NCBI GenBank assembly: GCA_910578585.1
Contig: CAJTRG010000026.1
Span: 1 to 11,303, forward strand
Reading direction: 5' to 3'
Source: an uncultured Mailhella sp.
GTDB lineage: Bacteria > Desulfobacterota > Desulfovibrionia > Desulfovibrionales > Desulfovibrionaceae
Length of the DNA: 11,303 nucleotides
Shown here piece by piece: positions 6,612 to 11,303 of this stretch. The translations under genes and the position numbers were made by a program. The notes beneath the pieces were generated by a model. That model ran no database searches. It worked only from the letters and a program-made list of their open reading frames with translations, and was not told the origin of the DNA. Every line of letters starts with the position of its first letter. Positions within the stretch are counted from its first letter, which is position 1.

Positions 6612-7871
6612 ATGGCTCATACGCTTGCTCAAAAAATATTGCAGATGCACACGGACGAAGAAATCCGTGAAGCCGGTCAAATTGTACGTTGTAAAGTTGA
6701 TTTTGTGCTGGCAAACGACATTACCGCGCCCCTTGCGATTAAATCCTTTAAACAAATGGGTGCAAAGGATGTGTTCAGCAAGGATAAAATTGCCCTTGTT
6801 ATGGATCACTTTACCCCTCAAAAAGATATTGATTCCGCAAACCAGGTCAAAGGGACACGCGAATTTGCTGAAGAATACAAGATTACCCATTATTATGAAG
6901 GGGGCAGTGCCGGCGTAGAGCATGCGCTCCTTCCTGAACAAGGGCTCGTCAAGCCCGGTGATGTGGTAATCGGCGCTGACAGCCACACCTGCACATACGG
7001 AGGCTTGGGGGCATTTGCAACCGGCATGGGCAGTACCGACGTTGCCGGCGGCATGGCTCTTGGGGAAACATGGTTCAAAGTTCCTCCCACCATTCATGTG
7101 ACTTTCAACGGCACTTTGCCTGAATATGTGGGCGGCAAGGATCTTATTTTGACCACTATCGGCAAAATCGGCGTGGACGGCGCTCTGTATAAAGCCCTTG
7201 AATTTGACGGCACAGCCATTGAAAGCCTTTCTGTGGAAGGACGGCTGACCATGGCAAATATGGCGATTGAAGCAGGTGGAAAAGTTGGGCTTTTTGCTTC
7301 TGACGATAAAACCGTGGAATACTGCAAAGCCCACAAAAATTCTCATCCAATGAAAATCAGCGCAGACAATGGTGCAGTGTATGAACGCGAGCTTGTTTTT
7401 GATGTGAACGGCATGGAACCCGTTGTTGCCTGTCCGCATCTTCCTGAAAATGTAAAGCCTGTTTCTGAAGTGGGCGAGCTGACCTTAAATCAGGTTGTTA
7501 TTGGCTCCTGCACCAACGGCCGTATCAGCGATATGCGCGAAGCCGCCAAGATTTTGCAGGGCAGAAAAGTGGCTAAAAATGTGCGCTGCATTATTTTGCC
7601 TGCAACTCCAACTATTTGGAAACAAGCCATGAAAGAAGGCCTCCTCGAAATCTTCATGGACGCCGGCTGTATTGTCGGCCCTGCAACCTGTGGCCCCTGC
7701 CTTGGCGGGCATATGGGCATTTTGGCTGACGGTGAACGCTCCCTTGCCACCACCAACCGCAATTTCAAAGGCCGTATGGGAAGTCTGCAATCCGAAGTAT
7801 ATCTTTCAAATCCAGCTGTTGCTGCCGCCAGTGCTGTGCTTGGTGTTATCGGCAGTCCAAAAGCATTATAA
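6612..7871 (+). CDS. leuC: 3-isopropylmalate dehydratase large subunit
   Basis: With LeuD it forms the iron-sulfur enzyme that isomerises 2-isopropylmalate to 3-isopropylmalate in the cytoplasm. The 419 residues place it in the shorter archaeal-like class of the aconitase superfamily, against about 466 in enterobacteria. The cluster cysteines are visible: C300 in GSCTNGR, and C360 and C363 in ATCGPCLGG, binding a [4Fe-4S] cluster whose fourth iron contacts the substrate. GADSHTCTYGG and the GMGSTDVA segment in the first half are also characteristic. AGGAG at 6601-6605 lies six bases before the ATG. leuD begins 15 bases after the stop. Homoaconitase belongs to the same class and cannot be excluded by sequence alone, but placement between leuA and leuD makes leucine synthesis by far the likeliest role. 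Confidence 0.95.
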   Translation: MAHTLAQKILQMHTDEEIREAGQIVRCKVDFVLANDITAPLAIKSFKQMGAKDVFSKDKIALVMDHFTPQKDIDSANQVKGTREFAEEYKITHYYEGGSAGVEHALLPEQGLVKPGDVVIGADSHTCTYGGLGAFATGMGSTDVAGGMALGETWFKVPPTIHVTFNGTLPEYVGGKDLILTTIGKIGVDGALYKALEFDGTAIESLSVEGRLTMANMAIEAGGKVGLFASDDKTVEYCKAHKNSHPMKISADNGAVYERELVFDVNGMEPVVACPHLPENVKPVSEVGELTLNQVVIGSCTNGRISDMREAAKILQGRKVAKNVRCIILPATPTIWKQAMKEGLLEIFMDAGCIVGPATCGPCLGGHMGILADGERSLATTNRNFKGRMGSLQSEVYLSNPAVAAASAVLGVIGSPKAL

Positions 7872-7886
7872 GAAGAGGACAAGACT

Positions 7887-8378
7887 ATGAAATTTCAAGG
7901 AAAATCTCATAAAGTTGGCGATCATATTGATACAGACGCAATTATTCCTGCTCGTTTTTTGGTTACCACCGACGCTAAGAAACTTGGCGAAAACTGCATG
8001 GAAGGCCTTGAGCCCAACTGGATAAAACGCGTGAGCCAAGGCGATATCATGGTAGCAGGGCGCAATTTTGGCTGCGGCTCTTCCAGAGAACATGCTCCTG
8101 TTGCCATTGTAGGTGCGGGCATGCCTGTTGTGATTGCCCACAGTTTTGCCCGTATTTTTTACCGCAACAGCTTCAATATGGGCTTGCTGCTTTTGGAAAT
8201 CGGCGATGAAGTGGAAAAAATCCATGACGGCGATACGCTCGAAGTGGACACTGACGCTGGCATTATCCGCAATTTGAGCACCGGCGTTGAAATCCCATTT
8301 CCTCCTCTTCCGCCTTCCATGCAGGATCTTTTGCTGCGCGGCGGACTTATTCCTTACGTTCAAAGCAGATTAAAATAA
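7887..8378 (+). CDS. leuD: 3-isopropylmalate dehydratase small subunit
   Basis: Small subunit that completes the isopropylmalate isomerase active site with LeuC. It has 163 residues, the short form that goes with archaeal-like LeuC, against about 200 in enterobacteria. DHIDTDAIIPARFL near the N-terminus and AGRNFGCGSSREHAP around residues 56-70 are the diagnostic motifs; the serine-arginine pair of the latter contacts the substrate carboxylate in this family. AGAGGA at 7874-7879 gives the ribosome site. It is clearly co-transcribed with leuC. In related genomes I expect leuB to follow soon after; here a chemoreceptor gene follows instead. Confidence 0.95.
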   Translation: MKFQGKSHKVGDHIDTDAIIPARFLVTTDAKKLGENCMEGLEPNWIKRVSQGDIMVAGRNFGCGSSREHAPVAIVGAGMPVVIAHSFARIFYRNSFNMGLLLLEIGDEVEKIHDGDTLEVDTDAGIIRNLSTGVEIPFPPLPPSMQDLLLRGGLIPYVQSRLK

Positions 8379-8412
8379 AAAAAGACAGGGATTTTTTTTT
8401 CCTTTTTTTTTT
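8375..8412 (+). terminator. Poly-T tracts after leuD, possibly an eroded terminator
   Basis: A-rich DNA and GACAGGG (8384-8390) are followed by nine T, CC and ten T. The left side looks like half of a normal terminator (A-run plus GACAGGGA), but the matching CCCTGTC arm is reduced to CC within T. A stem of A-U pairs with a GG-CC core is still possible. Termination may be inefficient. Confidence 0.4.
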
Positions 8413-8461
8413 GTAACTATAAAAAATTTAACAATAAACCTATTCTTAAATTTTTTGCTGT

Positions 8462-8473
8462 CGATTATAATCG
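8462..8473 (+). promoter_or_regulatory. -10 box within a 12-bp palindrome, chemoreceptor promoter
   Basis: CGATTATAATCG is a perfect palindrome that contains a consensus TATAAT (8466-8471). Seventeen bases upstream, TTCTTA (8443-8448) is a poor -35 match. The dyad across the -10 could be an operator. A flagellar sigma-28 promoter was considered, since GTCGATTA resembles GCCGATAA, but no TAAA box stands at the right distance. Confidence 0.45.
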
Positions 8474-8497
8474 TTAACTATTTTATTGGGAGGCGGT

Positions 8498-10774
8498 ATG
8501 AAGCTATCGACCAAATTATCACTTGTTTTTAGTTCAATTATTTTACTGCTTATTGTTTTGGCAAGTATTTCATGGGTAAAAATCAATGATATGCAGCGCA
8601 TGAAATATCTTATCACTGAAACTGAAGATGCTGCATCACAGACAGCTCTCGCAAAAGAAGTGGCGATTATCGCTGTTTCCAATGATGACTCAAAATACTT
8701 TGTGGAAATCAGACAGCATATTGACAATGCCACTAAGCATGTCGCCAATGTACGCAGTTTTGCACGGGCTGAATCCACTATCAATGCTGTAACTGCCTAT
8801 GAAAAAAATATTGGTGAACTTGTTGCTTCTATTGATGCTATGATTAAAGATTTCAATGCCTTTTCTGAGCAAACAGCCGTTATCAATAAAGATTATGAAA
8901 GCATTGAAAATAAAGTCAACAACTTGATTAAAGGCGAACAGTCCCACCTTTTGAGCGGCGGTGCGGCTAATTTGGTTGTACTTCAATCCATGCTTGTCAA
9001 TATGCTTGAAATTGAAGCACACCTCGAAGCATATTTGCGTATATCCACTGAAGAAAATTTGAATGAATTTTATGAGCATATCAGTGCGTTGGAAAACTTT
9101 GCCGCCATGTACAGCGATAAAGAAAAATTCTCTGAAGTATGCAATGATGTTTTGATGTATGTGGGAGACTTAAGACTCTTTATAGAATTTGCTCAAGCCT
9201 TCCAGGCTTCTGTAGCAAAGGAAACAAAAGAACTCGATGAACTCGGCTCTCTTGCGCAAAATCTTTCTCAAGCAGTGCGTGCACAATACGATAATGTAAA
9301 AGACGGCGCTGTAACCAGCCTGTATATTACTGCATTCCTCGCCATTATTTTGGGAATTATCCTGACTATTTACATCAGCAGATCTGTGGCAAAACAACTT
9401 GGCGCAGACCCAAGTGAACTCGTTGCTCTTGCAGATAAAGTTATTAGCGGCGATTACGATGTTGACGACGGCAGCAAGCATATCGGCGTATTCAATAATA
9501 TTATCCTCATGGTTAATAAAATGAAAGAAGCTCTTGAATTTTCCAATAAAATTCTTGGAAGCTTGCCAACCCCAACCGCTGTGTTCGGTGCTGACAACAA
9601 ATTGAAATACGCTAACCCTCAAATGCTCAAATTGACAGAAAATAACAAACCTCTTGAGGACTGCATTGGTCAAAGTTCCAGTGAATTTATCTTCCACAAT
9701 GGAAGCACTGAAACATCTGTTGCCCAAGCTCTCAGTACTAAAGAAATGAAAGCCAATAATGCGGTTGAATATAACCCTCGTCCTGACAAGATTGTTTATG
9801 TGGACGTTGTTACAGACCTTATCAAAGACAACCACGGCGAAGTTACCGACGCTATCAGCGTATGGATTGACGTAACCCAACAAACTTTGGCTGCAAAACA
9901 AATTGAAGAAGCACATCGCAATATGCAGGCTGTTGCGGTTGAACTGGAACAAGTTGCCAATATTGCTTCCTCTGCTTCTGAACAGCTTTCAACACAAATC
10001 GAACTTTCTGAAAACGGCGCTCAAGATCAGGCTGACCGCGTAGCAACCACAGCTACCGCTCTTGAAGAAATGAACGCTACCGTTCTTGAAATTGCACGTA
10101 ACGCAGGCAGCACCTCTGACAGCGCAGCAACTGTACGTTCCGAAGCTGAAGCAGGCTCTGTATCCATGCAGGAATGTGTAAAAGCTATGCAGGATGTCCG
10201 CGGTGAATCCTTGAAACTGCAAACTGAAATGGGCGTTCTTTCTGAACACGCACAAGCCATTAACGAAATTATGAACGTGATTTCCGATATCGCTGACCAA
10301 ACCAACCTGCTGGCTCTGAACGCGGCTATTGAAGCTGCCCGTGCTGGTGAAGCCGGACGCGGATTTGCGGTTGTTGCAGACGAAGTCAGAAACCTTGCTG
10401 AAAAAACCATGGCAAGCACCACAGATGTTGGCAATGCAATTTCTTCCATTCAAAAGTCTACCGTTGATAATACCCACCTTGTAACCGACGCGGTTGCGAA
10501 GATTGAAAAGGTAACAGAAATGGTAAGCAAAGCCGGTGAAGCACTGCTCGGCATTGTTCAGCTTGCTGATACCACCGCCGACCAAGTTCGTGCTATTGCA
10601 ACAGCATCTGAAGAACAATCCGCTACCAGTGAAGAAATCACTCAGTCTGTAGACAGCATCAATAATATTGCTAAGGAAAACGCACAAAATATGTCTGAAG
10701 CTCGTCAGGCTGTCAATGAAGTGGTAAGCCAAACTCAGGTACTTTCACAGCTGATTGTAAAGTTACAGGGATAA
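8498..10774 (+). CDS. Methyl-accepting chemotaxis protein with HAMP and PAS domains
   Basis: A transmembrane chemoreceptor of 758 residues. TM1 spans about residues 8-28 and TM2 about 275-295. The periplasmic part between them is about 245 residues and almost wholly helical, a size that fits a helical-bimodular (HBM-like) ligand domain; that assignment is inference. A HAMP domain follows (about 296-345), then a PAS domain from about 350 to 465 opening with SLPTPTAVFGADNKLKYANPQ. The signalling coiled coil has its tip at EAARAGEAGRGFAVVADEVR (from E612) and keeps the residues contacting CheA and CheW. About 140 residues lie on each side of the tip, consistent with the 40-heptad class. There is no C-terminal pentapeptide for CheR or CheB. 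The ATG at 8498 follows GGGAGG (8488-8493); an in-frame TTG at 8486 overlaps that site. The ligand is unknown. The gene has its own promoter region and probably does not belong to the leucine operon. Confidence 0.95.
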   Translation: MKLSTKLSLVFSSIILLLIVLASISWVKINDMQRMKYLITETEDAASQTALAKEVAIIAVSNDDSKYFVEIRQHIDNATKHVANVRSFARAESTINAVTAYEKNIGELVASIDAMIKDFNAFSEQTAVINKDYESIENKVNNLIKGEQSHLLSGGAANLVVLQSMLVNMLEIEAHLEAYLRISTEENLNEFYEHISALENFAAMYSDKEKFSEVCNDVLMYVGDLRLFIEFAQAFQASVAKETKELDELGSLAQNLSQAVRAQYDNVKDGAVTSLYITAFLAIILGIILTIYISRSVAKQLGADPSELVALADKVISGDYDVDDGSKHIGVFNNIILMVNKMKEALEFSNKILGSLPTPTAVFGADNKLKYANPQMLKLTENNKPLEDCIGQSSSEFIFHNGSTETSVAQALSTKEMKANNAVEYNPRPDKIVYVDVVTDLIKDNHGEVTDAISVWIDVTQQTLAAKQIEEAHRNMQAVAVELEQVANIASSASEQLSTQIELSENGAQDQADRVATTATALEEMNATVLEIARNAGSTSDSAATVRSEAEAGSVSMQECVKAMQDVRGESLKLQTEMGVLSEHAQAINEIMNVISDIADQTNLLALNAAIEAARAGEAGRGFAVVADEVRNLAEKTMASTTDVGNAISSIQKSTVDNTHLVTDAVAKIEKVTEMVSKAGEALLGIVQLADTTADQVRAIATASEEQSATSEEITQSVDSINNIAKENAQNMSEARQAVNEVVSQTQVLSQLIVKLQG

Positions 10775-10779
10775 TCACA

Positions 10780-10823
10780 CTTAGCTGACGCTAAGGGGAT
10801 ACTTTAGAATATAAAGTATCCCC
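10780..10823 (+). terminator. Two joined hairpins after the chemoreceptor gene
   Basis: CTTAGC (10780-10785) pairs with GCTAAG (10790-10795) around TGAC. Immediately after, GGGGATACTTTA (10795-10806) pairs perfectly with TAAAGTATCCCC (10812-10823) around GAATA, a 12-bp stem. The two share one G, so they compete at the junction. The base run that follows is A-rich rather than T-rich, so this is not a canonical intrinsic terminator. It may protect the 3' end of the chemoreceptor mRNA or stop transcription in a factor-dependent way. Confidence 0.5.
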
Positions 10824-10945
10824 AAAAACTCCCAATAAAAAAAGTTCTCTCTGTCAGGGCTCCAAGAGCTTTGGCAGGGGGGACACAAAAATAAAATTCT
10901 CTTACGCCAAGGCGCTGGCATAGGGAATAAAGAAATTTTCCCCTA
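10824..10945 (+). other. Hairpin-rich non-coding stretch before the insertion sequence
   Basis: No gene is supported. CTGTCAGGGCTC (10851-10862) pairs with GAGCTTTGGCAG (10866-10877) around CAA, a continuous 12-bp stem with three G-T wobbles that only pair in plus-strand RNA. GCCA (10906-10909) pairs with TGGC (10916-10919). A G-run (10877-10882) lies between them. The stretch could be a repeated intergenic element or a structured RNA. Confidence 0.4.
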
Positions 10946-11303
10946 GGAGCTGTCTCTAAATAATTTATTGCAGCCAAATTAAGCATGAGGCAATCATAAC
11001 TAACGATTTAAAAGCAATGGAAAGTTTTTCTGAACGTGTTGCAATTCGCTTGAATGCTTTCAGCTTTGCAAAAAAACATTCAACCAGATGTCTTTCTTTG
11101 TATGTATGCCGGTCATAATCTCGTTGTATTATGCGCTGCGGAGTTGGAGGAATAACTACTTCCATTTTTTGTTCATGAGCTAATTCAATAAGCTTGTTGG
11201 CATCATAGGCTCTGTCTGCTAAAAGCTTATCTGCTGAAAGTCCTTTGATAAGACTTACTGCGGGAACAATATCATTAACGTTTCCAGGCGTCAGCAAAAT
11301 ACG
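10946..11303 (-). mobile_element. IS5-family insertion sequence, 3' part, cut by window edge
   Basis: The transposase on the minus strand defines the element. Its end nearest this window probably lies at GGAGCTGTCTC (10946-10956), about 10 bases past the transposase stop; ends of the form G-G-CTGTCTC are common in IS5-like elements. The bases TA at 10944-10945 could be the target duplication, since several IS5 subgroups duplicate TA or a few bases around it. The other end is outside the window, so the terminal repeat cannot be confirmed. Confidence 0.6.
10965..11303 (-). CDS. IS5-family DDE transposase, C-terminal part
   Basis: The visible 113 codons are the C-terminal half of a cut-and-paste transposase; the reading frame stays open to the right edge (R-I-L-L-T-P-G-N), so the start is missing from the window. 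LLADRAYDA carries the second catalytic aspartate. YKERHLVECFFAKLK has the Y-(2)-R-(3)-E-(6)-K spacing that marks the third catalytic residue in the IS4 and IS5 families. IATRSEK and the final hydrophobic helix ending IWLQ are also typical. The frame shows no stop or shift, so the element may still be intact. The TTG at 11297 is not the true start, because the preceding residues also fit the family. Some members of this family are split into two frames, which cannot be judged here. Confidence 0.88.
   Translation of the reverse strand, partial: RILLTPGNVNDIVPAVSLIKGLSADKLLADRAYDANKLIELAHEQKMEVVIPPTPQRIIQRDYDRHTYKERHLVECFFAKLKAFKRIATRSEKLSIAFKSLVMIASCLIWLQ

Noticed and set aside
6477..7439. 320-codon ORF antisense to leuC
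   Set aside because: It overlaps leuA and leuC on the opposite strand and shows no family motif; both sense genes are certain.
8435..8467. Sigma-28 flagellar promoter for the chemoreceptor gene
   Set aside because: The GCCGATAA-like part is only a partial match, and the available TAAA boxes are 5 or 17 bases from it (counted after the 8-base box) instead of about 11.
9170..10732. Several long antisense ORFs inside the chemoreceptor gene
   Set aside because: They mirror the repetitive Ala/Glu/Thr codon pattern of the coiled-coil domain and have no motifs.
10804..10986. 60-codon minus-strand ORF overlapping the insertion sequence end
   Set aside because: It runs through the hairpins and across the element boundary, and has no motif.
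1..11303. CRISPR array, tRNA or rRNA gene
   Set aside because: No regularly spaced repeats, cloverleaf with T-loop signature or rRNA-like conserved stretch was seen on either strand.

Overview
The window looks like chromosomal DNA of a fairly AT-rich member of the Desulfovibrionaceae (Desulfobacterota). The evidence is the gene order psd-pssA-leuA-leuC-leuD, which I recall as typical of that family, the short archaeal-type LeuC and LeuD forms, the short PSD, and the general protein style. The genus cannot be fixed from the sequence alone.

Layout. Positions 1-180 hold only small hairpins. A single-RRM RNA-binding protein gene lies on the minus strand (241-495), with its own terminator. Its upstream region carries two inverted repeats and a possible 50-codon leader ORF that overlaps its start. 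From about 640 to 1010 I see no supported gene, only a promoter for the next one. A small exported, cysteine-containing protein of unknown function follows (1011-1370), closed by one strong and one weaker terminator. Next come an MsbA-type lipid ABC exporter (1593-3434), phosphatidylserine decarboxylase psd (3502-4146) and phosphatidylserine synthase pssA (4169-4939). PssA makes phosphatidylserine and Psd converts it to phosphatidylethanolamine; the exporter probably flips lipid A or another lipid across the inner membrane. This is therefore an envelope-lipid block.

A clear terminator (4971-5002) separates the lipid block from the leucine genes leuA (5021-6550), leuC (6612-7871) and leuD (7887-8378). 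These commit 2-oxoisovalerate to leucine and isomerise isopropylmalate. leuB, the next enzyme of the pathway, is not in the window. leuD is instead followed by a chemoreceptor gene (8498-10774) encoding a large helical periplasmic sensor, HAMP, PAS and the cytoplasmic signalling hairpin. After it come about 170 bases of hairpin-rich non-coding DNA. The window ends in the 3' part of an IS5-family insertion sequence whose transposase is read on the minus strand and runs off the right edge.

Most of the window is ordinary core metabolism. I do not see a new defence or mobile system. The points most worth a second look are regulatory: the RRM gene leader, the -35 box hidden in an apparent msbA start codon, the terminator ahead of leuA, the palindromic -10 of the chemoreceptor gene, and the hairpin cluster next to the insertion sequence.
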